Shown in pieces: positions 1 through 6,366 of a DNA stretch of 8,440 nucleotides. A program made the translations under genes and the position numbers. The stretch covers positions 8,299 through 16,738 of the forward strand of contig DCTI01000093.1 of NCBI GenBank assembly GCA_002329525.1. Reading direction: 5' to 3'. Each line of letters begins with the position of its first letter. The first letter of the stretch is position 1. The notes beneath the pieces are model-generated. The model saw only the letters and a program-made list of their open reading frames with translations, was not told where the DNA came from and searched no databases. Origin of the DNA: Negativicutes bacterium UBA1444. GTDB lineage: Bacteria; Bacillota; Negativicutes; UBA1444.

Positions 1-530
1 TCGTATACCAGCCCGGAAACCTTCAGCGAGCGCTTCCGTCCCGCCGTGGTCTCGACGGTGATCCGTTCGCCGGTGACGACTCCCATTTCTTTTTGCGATG
101 AGCGTTCCAACAGCACGTCGCCGTCGTCGGGCGGCCAGTCGCCGGACAGAGGACGTACGATGTTGACCCGCTGCTTGATATAATCGGGAATGGCGATGAG
201 CATAATCTGTTTCCACTGCCCGTCGCCCATCCGGACCCGCACCGTCACGTTGCGGCGGCCTTCCGCCTCCTTGACGCCGCGCAGACTGCGCACGCTGTCA
301 ACCAGTTCCTCGTCGAAGGGATCGGCATAGAGGCTGGCGCTGGCCGGTTCCGAGGCGCCCCAGCTGCGGGAGAGGTCGCGTTCGAACATCAGATAGCTGC
401 TGTACACCATGCCGACCGCGAACACGCCGACGGAAATCGACAGCATGACCAAAAGAGTCCGCAGGCGGTTGCCCCAGAGATCCATCCAGACTTTGCGCCA
501 GCGCGGTGACAGTACGATGTGCCGCCTCAT
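1..530 (-). CDS. ABC transporter permease, FtsX/MacB family (partial, N-terminal part)
   Basis: This is the N-terminal 176 residues of an ABC permease; the C-terminus lies beyond the left edge. I translated it from the ATG at 530-528, and the frame stays open to base 1. A basic N-terminus ([15 protein letters not shown], with NRLRT just after) precedes one strong hydrophobic segment at about residues 23-46. A long hydrophilic stretch with no further membrane segment follows. This is the layout of the MacB/FtsX family: TM1, then a large extracytoplasmic domain, then three more TMs, which would be off the window. Its ATG overlaps the ATPase stop (ATGA on the minus strand), so the two are translationally coupled and surely form one transporter. 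Family members export peptides, lipoproteins or drugs, or transmit mechanical signals; the substrate cannot be told here. Confidence 0.85.
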   Translation of the reverse strand, partial: MRRHIVLSPRWRKVWMDLWGNRLRTLLVMLSISVGVFAVGMVYSSYLMFERDLSRSWGASEPASASLYADPFDEELVDSVRSLRGVKEAEGRRNVTVRVRMGDGQWKQIMLIAIPDYIKQRVNIVRPLSGDWPPDDGDVLLERSSQKEMGVVTGERITVETTAGRKRSLKVSGLVY

Positions 531-1279
531 GGCGCGGGCCCGTCGGCCGGCGCCGAAGATTCGATGCGGCCGTCGGCTACCGTCAGGATCCGGCTCCCCT
601 GACGGGCCAGGTCCAGATCGTGCGTGACCATCAGGATGGTTTTGCCGCCCCGGGCCAGCTCGCTGAACAGGTCGATCACCGACGCCGCCGTGTGCGCGTC
701 CAGGTTGCCGGTCGGCTCATCCGCCACCAACAACGGCGGGTCGTTGGCCAATGACCGGGCGATCGCCACGCGCTGCTGCTGGCCGCCGCTGAGACTGGCC
801 GGCAGCTTGTCGGCCTGATCGGCCACGCCGACCATCTCCAGCAGGGCCAGGGCCCGCTCCGGCCGTTCCGCCCGGTTGTAGACATTGCAAAAATCCATTG
901 GGATCATGACGTTTTCCAGCGCCGTCAGAGTCGGCAGCAGCTGAAAGAACTGAAAGACCACGCCGACCGTCCGGCCGCGCCAGACGGCGATCTGGTTTTC
1001 GTTCAGGGTATGGACCGGCGTGCCGGCCACCCAGACCTCGCCGCCGGTGGGGCGGTCGATGCCGGCGATCATGTTGATGAGCGTGGACTTGCCGCTGCCC
1101 GATTTGCCGACGACGGCGACGAACTCGCCGGCTGACACCCGCAGGTCGATGCCCCGCAGCGCCTCGAATTCGCCGGCGGCGGTCACATAGACTTTGCGGA
1201 CGTCTGTCAGTGCGATGGCGGCGGCGTCGGCGAGAGGTTCGGGAAGTTTCACTTCGGCCAGCCAGGAAAAAATGCTCAC
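527..1279 (-). CDS. ABC transporter ATP-binding protein, MacB/LolD type
   Basis: A 250-residue cytoplasmic ATPase that would power the adjacent FtsX-like permease. All ABC motifs are present and intact: Walker [10 protein letters not shown] at residues 58-66, Q-loop glutamine 110 ([10 protein letters not shown]), signature LSGGQQQR at 163-170, Walker B LLVADE at 183-188 with catalytic Glu188, D-loop GNLD, and switch His220 (VTHD). The FxFFQLLPxLTALENV stretch is typical of the MacB/LolD/FtsE group. The start is GTG, supported by GAGGAG at 1288-1293 with 8-nt spacing. About 20 residues ([15 protein letters not shown]...) precede the usual family start near [10 protein letters not shown]; this short extension is unusual but lies within the SD-supported frame. 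The gene is first in its operon, and its stop overlaps the permease start. Confidence 0.95.
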   Translation of the reverse strand: MSIFSWLAEVKLPEPLADAAAIALTDVRKVYVTAAGEFEALRGIDLRVSAGEFVAVVGKSGSGKSTLINMIAGIDRPTGGEVWVAGTPVHTLNENQIAVWRGRTVGVVFQFFQLLPTLTALENVMIPMDFCNVYNRAERPERALALLEMVGVADQADKLPASLSGGQQQRVAIARSLANDPPLLVADEPTGNLDAHTAASVIDLFSELARGGKTILMVTHDLDLARQGSRILTVADGRIESSAPADGPAP

Positions 1280-1287
1280 GGCGGTTT

Positions 1288-1293
1288 CTCCTC
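1288..1293 (-). promoter_or_regulatory. Ribosome binding site of the ABC ATPase gene
   Basis: GAGGAG on the minus strand, 8 nt upstream of the GTG at 1279-1277. It decides the non-ATG start and keeps the N-terminal extension in the protein. Confidence 0.75.
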
Positions 1294-1351
1294 GAAGATT
1301 TTGGTCTGTTCACCAAGCCCGCGGCCGGGAACCGGTAACGGTACGGAAAGG

Positions 1352-1378
1352 AAAAAAAGCACGACCAAGCCGTGCTTT
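1352..1378 (-). terminator. Leftward intrinsic terminator-like hairpin in the ABC leader
   Basis: On the minus strand, two perfectly complementary 8-base arms (AAAGCACG and CGTGCTTT) enclose a 7-base loop, GCTTGGT, and run into seven T residues. On the plus strand the T-run is absent, so the structure is directional. It lies about 73 nt upstream of the ABC ATPase start with no gene before it. It is therefore either an attenuator in the ABC mRNA leader or the end of a short RNA transcribed from about 1380-1625. Confidence 0.65.
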
Positions 1379-1418
1379 GATGCATTTATGCCACAATCCT
1401 GATCGGTTCACTGTTGGT

Positions 1419-1481
1419 ATTGTATTTATGGATAGAATGGAAAAAATCCTGCAAAATCATTGAAAAATATTGGATTTATGG
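1419..1481. repeat. Short direct repeat ATTG(T/G)ATTTATGG
   Basis: Two 13-base copies, at 1419-1431 and 1469-1481, match at 12 of 13 positions and lie 50 bases apart. The core TTTATG occurs a third time at 1385-1390. It lies between the divergent transcription units and could be a regulator site, though chance similarity in AT-rich DNA is possible. Confidence 0.35.
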
Positions 1482-1564
1482 CAAAGTTGTCTGCAAGGGG
1501 CAGGTGCCTCCGTTTGCCGCCAGGCCGGCCAGCTCGCCGGGATGACTGCGAAAAACGTGCAACC

Positions 1565-1593
1565 TTTAATAAAGAGGGAATAGCGCATATAAT
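1565..1593 (+). promoter_or_regulatory. Candidate promoter of the flavoprotein gene
   Basis: A perfect -10 hexamer TATAAT lies at 1588-1593. The element 17 bases upstream, TTTAAT at 1565-1570, is a poor -35 (3 of 6). Transcription would start near 1600, giving a leader of about 26 nt that contains GGGAGGG at 1611-1617 ahead of the ATG. The weak -35 suggests low basal activity or the help of an activator. Confidence 0.45.
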
Positions 1594-1625
1594 GAAAAAA
1601 AGAACAATGCGGGAGGGATTTCGAA

Positions 1626-2171
1626 ATGGCAAAGAACATTCTGGTATTGACCGGTAGCCCCAGAAAAGGCGGCAATACGGATAAGCTGGCGGATGCATTC
1701 ACTGCCGGCGCCCGTCAGGCCGGGCACCTGGTCACCCGCTATGCAACCGCCGACAAGGACATCAAGGGGTGCAGCGATTGCAAGGCTTGTCAGGCCAACG
1801 CCGGCGTCTGTGTGATTTCGGATGATTTCTCCACGCTGGCCCCCCTGGTGGAACAGGCGGATCTCGTGGCCTTCGTGACGCCGCTGTACTGGTTTTCGTT
1901 TCCGGCGCAACTGAAGGCGGCGATTGACCGGTGCTATTCGCTGTTTCTCGGCAACCGGCCGCTGAAGGACAAGGAATGCGTTCTCATCGCCGGCTGCGGC
2001 GACAGCGAAGCAGCCTTTGCGGGCATGGTCAAATCGTATCAATTGATCGCCGAATTCTTGAATTGGCGGGACCGGGGCATGGTTCTGGTGCCGGAGCTTC
2101 ACGACAAGGATGCTGTCCTGAAAACCGCCGGGTTGCAGAAAGCGGAAACTCTGGGCAAAAATATTCTCTGA
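1626..2171 (+). CDS. Flavodoxin-fold NAD(P)H-dependent oxidoreductase, iron-sulfur flavoprotein-like
   Basis: A 181-residue cytoplasmic protein of the NADPH-dependent FMN reductase/Isf group. The N-terminal beta strand leads into the FMN phosphate loop GSPRKGGNT (residues 10-18). A second flavin-loop motif, TPLYWFSFPAQLKAAIDR, spans residues 85-102. Cysteines 49, 52, 55 and 62 form CX2CX2CX6C, matching the compact motif that binds a [4Fe-4S] cluster in archaeal and clostridial Isf proteins. That supports electron transfer between ferredoxin or NAD(P)H and an unknown acceptor, but many annotated 'flavodoxin family' members share these cysteines without known function. The start is supported by GGGAGGG 8 nt upstream. 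The gene appears to stand alone: divergent from the ABC operon and 186 bases before citXG. A role in citrate metabolism is possible but unproven. Confidence 0.9.
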   Translation: MAKNILVLTGSPRKGGNTDKLADAFTAGARQAGHLVTRYATADKDIKGCSDCKACQANAGVCVISDDFSTLAPLVEQADLVAFVTPLYWFSFPAQLKAAIDRCYSLFLGNRPLKDKECVLIAGCGDSEAAFAGMVKSYQLIAEFLNWRDRGMVLVPELHDKDAVLKTAGLQKAETLGKNIL

Positions 2172-2357
2172 CGAATTTTATCCGGCAAGCTGCGGCGGGC
2201 GGATTACATATGAAGAGTTATCGGCTGTTGGTTTTTATATGATACTGTGACGAAATTTCGCCTGAAAATTGCATTAGGCGGATTGCCCGGGAAATGATAT
2301 CATAAAAACAACTTGGATTCATGGCAATATAGTGCTGGCAAGGTGGAAGAATACGAT
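2172..2357. other. Intergenic region upstream of citXG with palindromes
   Basis: A gap of 186 bases. It holds two perfect 10-bp palindromes, CGAAATTTCG at 2251-2260 and ATGATATCAT at 2294-2303, and between them an inverted repeat CGCCT/AGGCG (2259-2263 and 2276-2280). I could not assign a convincing sigma-70 promoter or an intrinsic terminator for the upstream gene. As the only large gap before citXG, it is the likely promoter region of the citXG-kinase-regulator operon. Confidence 0.45.
2340..2346 (+). promoter_or_regulatory. Ribosome binding site deciding the citXG start
   Basis: AAGGTGG, one mismatch from AAGGAGG, lies 11 nt before the ATG at 2358. The in-frame TTG at 2313 has no Shine-Dalgarno sequence and would add 15 residues unlike the family. 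I therefore prefer 2358. Confidence 0.7.
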
Positions 2358-3776
2358 ATGAAAGAACTGCAAATCATAACTTTGGAAGACGTTTTGGCAG
2401 CCAAGGAGCAACGGGCGCAGTTGCAGGCGGAACTGCGCGACCGCCACGGCGCAACGGTTGTCAGTGTTACCATTAATATGCCGGGGGCGGTCAAATATTC
2501 GGCGGATACGCTAAACTTGCTGTATTATGCTGTGAATGAACTGCGGCAACGAATTCGGGATCTGCGGTTTCCGCTTTGTGAAGAACGGATATTGCACCTG
2601 TCCACCGGTCCGGTGGCGCTTCTGGCTGTCGCGGGCGATGCGGCTAAAATCAAGGAAATCGGCATGGCAATCGAACAGACGACAAAATTTGGCCGGCTGC
2701 TGGATCTTGACGTTTTTGACAGCGCCGGTCGGCAAATTAACCGTGCCGGGTTCGGCTCCACGGCCCGGCCGTGTTTTGTATGTTCCGGTTCCGCCGTGGA
2801 ATGCATGCGGGAACGGCGCCACGACCCGGTGGAGATCCTGGCGGCAGTGAAAAACCTGCTTTTGGAATATCAGGCAGCCAGCACGGCTGCCTGGCCGCAA
2901 CCCGTCAAACAGATCGGCGATACCGCCCTGGAAGCGATGTTGATGGAAGTGGCGTGCACCCCTTCGCCCGGATTGGTCGACCGGGTGAATTCCGGCGCCC
3001 ACCGTGATATGGACTTCTTTACCTTTCTGCAAAGCAGCAGCGCCATCAATGTTGGCATGTACCGCTGCGCTCTGGCCGGCTGGCGGCATGAGGGGGTGCC
3101 GGCCGATCTGTTGCCGCTGTTGCGGCGGATCGGCGCCGAAGTCGAGCGGGACATGGCTGCGGCGACCGCCGGCGTAAATACGCAAAAGGGACTGGTTTTT
3201 TTACTGGGAATTGTTGCAGCGGCCAGCGCGGTGGTACTCAAGCGGCACCCGGAGAATTTCGGCAGCAGTGCGATTCTGGCGATGGCGGCGGCGATTTGCC
3301 GGGGCATTGTCGAACGCGAGATGGCTTGCCTGAAGCACAAACAGCCCGGCCGAAAATTGACGGCCGGGGAACGTCTTTATCTGGCGCATGGAGTGACCGG
3401 CATCCGGGGTGAAATTGAAAATGGGCTGACGGTAGTGTCGCAAACAGGATTGCCGCTGCTGCGGGAGGCGCTGGCGGCCGGCTTGTCGCTGAACGACGCG
3501 TTGGTGCATGCGCTGCTTGGTCTGATGACTGTGACGGAAGATACGACAATCCTGAATCGGCATAACTTGGCCATCCTTGCGGAAGTACAGGACAAAGCGC
3601 GGGAGATCCTCGCGGCCGGCGGAATGCTGACCGCGCGTGGCCGCGCGCACGTCCACGAACTGGACGCGCTGTTTTCCAGCCAACGGAATATCAGTCCGGG
3701 CGGTTCCGCGGACCTGTTGGCGGTCACTTATTTTCTGCACAAGATCGAACTGTGGCAGGCGAGAACGGCGGAATGA
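2358..3776 (+). CDS. citXG: Bifunctional citrate lyase prosthetic-group protein CitX-CitG
   Basis: A 472-residue cytoplasmic fusion of two enzymes that mature citrate lyase. Residues 1 to about 172 are CitX (apo-citrate lyase phosphoribosyl-dephospho-CoA transferase): INMPGAVKYS at 39-48, and the C-terminal ARPCFVCSGSAVECMRERRHDPVEIL with Cys139, Cys142, Cys149 and His155. Residues from about 183 to 468 are CitG (triphosphoribosyl-dephospho-CoA synthase): EVACTPSPGLVDRVNSGAHRDMD at 197-219, GVNTQKG at 272-278, GIRGE at 348-352, EDTTILNRH at 394-402 and SPGGSADLLA at 446-455. CitG makes 2'-(5''-triphosphoribosyl)-3'-dephospho-CoA from ATP and dephospho-CoA; CitX transfers it to the CitD serine. 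Both halves look complete, and similar fusions are known in other citrate lyase clusters. A 45-base gap leads to the kinase gene, so one operon is likely. A longer TTG start at 2313 is possible but lacks a ribosome site. Confidence 0.95.
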   Translation: MKELQIITLEDVLAAKEQRAQLQAELRDRHGATVVSVTINMPGAVKYSADTLNLLYYAVNELRQRIRDLRFPLCEERILHLSTGPVALLAVAGDAAKIKEIGMAIEQTTKFGRLLDLDVFDSAGRQINRAGFGSTARPCFVCSGSAVECMRERRHDPVEILAAVKNLLLEYQAASTAAWPQPVKQIGDTALEAMLMEVACTPSPGLVDRVNSGAHRDMDFFTFLQSSSAINVGMYRCALAGWRHEGVPADLLPLLRRIGAEVERDMAAATAGVNTQKGLVFLLGIVAAASAVVLKRHPENFGSSAILAMAAAICRGIVEREMACLKHKQPGRKLTAGERLYLAHGVTGIRGEIENGLTVVSQTGLPLLREALAAGLSLNDALVHALLGLMTVTEDTTILNRHNLAILAEVQDKAREILAAGGMLTARGRAHVHELDALFSSQRNISPGGSADLLAVTYFLHKIELWQARTAE

Positions 3777-3821
3777 GCGGCAACCGCGAACCCGGCGAAA
3801 AATGAAGTTGGGCGGGATGAT

Positions 3822-5432
3822 ATGGCCAAACATAAAAGGCCGGTGCTTACCCTGCAAAGCAAAATCATTTTGCTGGTTTGCGGCATTGTGGCCTGTGCCT
3901 TACTGATAACCGGTCTGTTTGTGACCCGGAGCATCGAGAATAGCGTCAGAAGCAACCTGGAAGGGAAAGCAAGGGATATTTCGCGGACGGTTGCCGTATC
4001 ACCGCTGATTATTGACGGGCTGGCCGGCGGCGGCGACGCCCAGGGTATCCGTGATTACACCCGGGCAATCCGGAAAGCAACCAATGTGGAATTTGTGGTT
4101 GTTTTCGATATGAACGGCATTCGGAAATCGCACCCAAATGAAGACCGGGTGGGGCAGCCGTTGGTAGGCGGCGACGAAATGCCGGCGCTGCGGGGGGAAG
4201 AGTATGTTTCCTTTGCCGAAGGCACGCTGGGGCATTCTTTACGAGCGTTTTCGCCGGTGTTTACCAAGGACGGCCGGCAAGTAGGGGCGGTCGTTGTCGG
4301 AATCCTGCTGGATGATGTCGAAACCACGGTATACAAGAACCAGACCATTATTTATTGGGCGACCGCCTTGGGTCTAATTGCCGGGTTGGCCGGAGCAATC
4401 GCTTTGGCGCGCAGCATCAAGCAAACTTTGTTTGGCTTGGAACCTTTGGCAATTGCCAAATTGCTGGAAGAACGCAACTCGATGCTGCAATCGGCGCGCG
4501 AAGGAGTATTGGCGGTCGATGATGAGGGAACTATCACGTTAATCAATAATGAGGCAGTGCGGATTTTCGGCATGGCTGGCCTGGCAGGAGCACCGGTGGG
4601 ACAGCCGGTGGAATCGTGCATCCCCAATACCCGTTTGACGGAAGTATTGCGGACTGGTCAGGCGGAATTTGATCAGGAACAGGAAATGAACGGAGTCATC
4701 ATATTGACCAATCGAGTTCCCCTGGCGGTCAACGGGCAAATCGTCGGCGCCTTGGCAACTTTTCGCGACATGACGGAAATCCGCCAGCTCGCGGAGGAGT
4801 TGACGGGGGTGAACAGTTATCTGGAAGCCTTACGGGCGCGGGCACATGAATTTTTGAACAACTTGCACGTGATCCGGGGCTTGGCAAGAATCAAGCAGTA
4901 TGAAAAACTGGATGAATATATTGCCCGGATTTTGCATGAAAGCCGGGAAGAGGTTTCCTTTGTCGGGGAACGCATCCGAGAACCCATTCTGGCCGGCGTT
5001 GTCCTGAGCAAATTGAGCCGGGCCCGGGAAAGCGGCGTTCGTTTGGTGATCGATGAGAATAGTAATTTGCCGCCGTCCGGCGATCAGGACATCGCCCATG
5101 GCCTGGTCACTGTATTGGGAAATCTGCTGGATAATGCCTTTGAGGCCGTGAAAGATATGACGGATAAGCGGACCGATCTGTCCATTCAGTATGCGGCTGG
5201 TGTCGTAACGCTCGCGGTAGCCGATCAGGGGCCGGGAATTGACCCCGCAACCCGGGAACGGCTGTTTGAGAAAGGCTATTCGACCAAAGGAGAGGGCCGC
5301 GGCCTCGGTTTGTTTTTGGTCGCTAAGGCATTGGAAAAGCTGGGCGGTCGAATCGAAGTGGAAGCCAATGCCGCGCAGGGGGCTGTATTTCGGGTTGCGG
5401 TACCTTATCCCGGGGGAGGCGAGACAGGTTGA
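3822..5432 (+). CDS. Membrane sensor histidine kinase, CitA/DcuS family
   Basis: A 536-residue sensor for an external di- or tricarboxylate. In order: TM1 at about 14-35; a periplasmic PAS-like (Cache) sensor at about 36-172; TM2 at about 175-197; a cytoplasmic PAS domain at about 215-320; a SpoOB-type dimerisation helix with the phospho-accepting His342 in RAHEFLNNLHVIRGLARI; and an HATPase with N-box NLLDNAFEAV (434-443), G1 DQGPGID (468-474), F-box LFEKGYSTKG (481-490) and G2 GRGLGLFL (492-499). Sensor residues Arg101 and His104 (RKSHP) and Arg141 (SLRAF) align with known ligand contacts of CitA and DcuS. Where Klebsiella CitA has a lysine two residues after the last arginine, this protein has Phe143, as I recall DcuS does. 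It is co-directional with citXG and overlaps the regulator, so the pair is cognate. The ligand, citrate or a C4-dicarboxylate, is undecided. Confidence 0.93.
   Translation: MAKHKRPVLTLQSKIILLVCGIVACALLITGLFVTRSIENSVRSNLEGKARDISRTVAVSPLIIDGLAGGGDAQGIRDYTRAIRKATNVEFVVVFDMNGIRKSHPNEDRVGQPLVGGDEMPALRGEEYVSFAEGTLGHSLRAFSPVFTKDGRQVGAVVVGILLDDVETTVYKNQTIIYWATALGLIAGLAGAIALARSIKQTLFGLEPLAIAKLLEERNSMLQSAREGVLAVDDEGTITLINNEAVRIFGMAGLAGAPVGQPVESCIPNTRLTEVLRTGQAEFDQEQEMNGVIILTNRVPLAVNGQIVGALATFRDMTEIRQLAEELTGVNSYLEALRARAHEFLNNLHVIRGLARIKQYEKLDEYIARILHESREEVSFVGERIREPILAGVVLSKLSRARESGVRLVIDENSNLPPSGDQDIAHGLVTVLGNLLDNAFEAVKDMTDKRTDLSIQYAAGVVTLAVADQGPGIDPATRERLFEKGYSTKGEGRGLGLFLVAKALEKLGGRIEVEANAAQGAVFRVAVPYPGGGETG
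5412..5419 (+). promoter_or_regulatory. Ribosome binding site for the TTG start of the response regulator
   Basis: GGGGGAGG, located within the last codons of the kinase gene, lies 9 nt before the TTG at 5429. It supports this rare start over the in-frame ATG at 5462, which would remove the first receiver strand. Confidence 0.7.
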
Positions 5433-6103
5433 TCAGAGTTTTAATTGTCGAAGACGATCCGATGGTGGCGGAACTGAACCGGCATTATCTAAAACAGATG
5501 GAAGGGTTTCAGCTGGCCGGAATTGTCGGCAATGGCGAAGAGGCTTTGAACTTTTTGCGCGGCAACGATGTGGAGTTAATATTGTTGGATGTTTTTATGC
5601 CCAATGTGGATGGGATGGAGTTTTTGCGACAGATTCGCTTGGCCGGGCATAAAGTGGATATCATCATGGTAACGGCGGCCCGCAACCGTTCCCACATCGA
5701 AAACGCGCTACGCTACGGCGTGGTCGATTATGTGGTAAAACCTTTTGACTATGAGCGACTGCGAACCGCGCTGATTGCCTACCGGGAACGAATCTGCCTG
5801 CTGGGCGAAAGCGAATCATTGAATCAGCAGGAAATTGACCGCGGCATTTTCATCAAGCCGGTTGTGACGTCACTGGAGGTGCCCAAAGGTCTGGAACGCG
5901 AGATGCTGCAGATCATCGATGAAAAACTGCGGACAACGGCGGATTTTGTGACAATCGAAGAATTGTCCCGTCAGGTTGGCCTTTCCCGGGTATCCTTGCG
6001 AAAATACCTGCACTATCTGGAAGATGTGGGAAAAATCGAGGTCAAGCTCACGTATCGGCCGGTCGGCCGGCCGGTGAAGATGTTCCGGTATATATCAAAG
6101 TAG
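5429..6103 (+). CDS. Response regulator, CitB/DcuR (DpiA) family
   Basis: A 224-residue DNA-binding regulator paired with the preceding kinase. The receiver domain (1 to about 120) has the acidic pair Glu8-Asp9/Asp10, phospho-acceptor Asp54 (LLDVFMPNVDG), Thr82 (IIMVTAA) and Lys104 (VVKPFDYERL). A linker precedes a C-terminal helix-turn-helix at about 172-200 (VTIEELSRQVGLSRVSLRKYLHYLE), then a short beta-hairpin (IEVKLTYRPVGRPVKMFRY); this architecture is typical of the CitB/DcuR family. The start is TTG, overlapping the kinase stop by 4 bases (TTGA), which implies translational coupling and matched amounts of both proteins. Its likely target is the promoter of the transporter-citDE operon immediately downstream. 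Autoregulation of its own operon is possible. Confidence 0.94.
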   Translation: MIRVLIVEDDPMVAELNRHYLKQMEGFQLAGIVGNGEEALNFLRGNDVELILLDVFMPNVDGMEFLRQIRLAGHKVDIIMVTAARNRSHIENALRYGVVDYVVKPFDYERLRTALIAYRERICLLGESESLNQQEIDRGIFIKPVVTSLEVPKGLEREMLQIIDEKLRTTADFVTIEELSRQVGLSRVSLRKYLHYLEDVGKIEVKLTYRPVGRPVKMFRYISK

Positions 6104-6128
6104 GCTTTGCCACGCCACGTTCGTTTCA

Positions 6129-6164
6129 GCGCACTCATTGAGGAATTCAGTGGGCGCGTTTTTT
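6129..6164 (+). terminator. Probable intrinsic terminator after the response regulator
   Basis: An imperfect hairpin: GCGC plus ACT (6129-6135) pairs with AGT and GCGC (6149-6151 and 6154-6157), with two bulged G residues. An extra short TGA/TCA pairing may form inside. A run of six T residues (6159-6164) follows. It lies 26 bases after the regulator stop and separates the regulatory operon from the transporter operon. Confidence 0.6.
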
Positions 6165-6195
6165 ATTACCGACGAGCCCAGTTTGTGCCCTTCGC

Positions 6196-6219
6196 ATATG
6201 TTTCATAATCGTTACATAT
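6196..6219. promoter_or_regulatory. Candidate operator: inverted repeat ATATGT-N12-ACATAT
   Basis: Perfect 6-base arms (6196-6201 and 6214-6219), 18 bases centre to centre, in an AT-rich block. They lie just upstream of the candidate -35 at 6232. The position fits an activator site, and the CitB/DcuR-family regulator encoded next door is the obvious candidate. Assignment is by position and symmetry only. Confidence 0.4.
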
Positions 6220-6231
6220 ATTACAGAATTG

Positions 6232-6260
6232 TTGGTAAATTGCACGAATAAAACTACAAT
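6232..6260 (+). promoter_or_regulatory. Candidate sigma-70 promoter of the transporter-citDE operon
   Basis: A -35 TTGGTA (6232-6237, 4 of 6 matches) and a -10 TACAAT (6255-6260, 5 of 6) are separated by exactly 17 bases. Transcription would begin near 6267, leaving a leader of about 180 nt before the transporter ATG. Confidence 0.5.
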
Positions 6261-6279
6261 ACAAATAGGTGGAATGGTT

Positions 6280-6366
6280 GTGGCGGCCGGAAAAGCTTCT
6301 CCTATTCCCGAATGTGACGGATGGCGGTGTTTCAAAGCGTCAGTACCAAGCAAAGAAAGGATGTGA
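6280..6366 (+). CDS. Possible leader peptide (28 codons)
   Basis: A short frame that would start at GTG 6280, 7 nt after AGGTGG (6267-6272), and end at TGA 6364-6366. An in-frame ATG at 6274 also exists but sits only 1 nt from the ribosome site. The product would be a basic, Gly/Ala-rich peptide with two cysteines (ECDGWRCFKAS in its middle) and no resemblance I recognise. It falls wholly within the predicted transporter mRNA leader, where it could regulate translation or termination. It may also be a chance frame. Confidence 0.2.
   Translation: MAAGKASPIPECDGWRCFKASVPSKERM

Larger units (their letters stand above)
1280..1625. other. Divergent intergenic region between the ABC operon and the flavoprotein gene
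   Basis: A stretch of 346 bases with no convincing gene; open frames crossing it have no ribosome site and no recognisable protein. Contents from left to right: the ABC ribosome site; a small inverted repeat TTGGT/ACCAA (1301-1305 and 1312-1316); a leftward terminator-like hairpin at 1352-1378; a 13-bp direct repeat with one mismatch (1419-1431 and 1469-1481) in an AT-rich part; a GC-rich and possibly structured part at about 1498-1545; and a rightward promoter near 1588-1593. I recognise no known riboswitch class. Confidence 0.6.

Noticed and set aside
717..1385. 222-residue minus-strand open frame over the ABC ATPase gene
   Set aside because: Its product is very arginine-rich with no motifs. 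It is a high-GC frame shadow of the ATPase, whose motifs are complete in the other frame.
1479..1494. Sigma-54 promoter-like TGGCA...TGC element
   Set aside because: The GG and GC dinucleotides are 11 bases apart rather than 10, and the second half reads CTGC instead of TTGC.
1498..1545. GC-rich block considered as a riboswitch
   Set aside because: It has short inverted repeats, but I could match no conserved riboswitch core on either strand.
1566..2102. 178-residue minus-strand open frame opposite the flavoprotein gene
   Set aside because: It is antisense to a protein with clear family motifs and has no protein-like signature of its own.
2186..2240. Possible terminator after the flavoprotein gene (ATCCG/CGGAT hairpin and a later T-run)
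   Set aside because: The hairpin is weak and is followed by TTACATATG. The T-run near 2232 is not preceded by a stem.
3201..3857. 218-residue minus-strand open frame opposite citXG
   Set aside because: It lies antisense to the conserved CitG domain, has low-complexity Arg/Gln-rich composition and no recognisable family.
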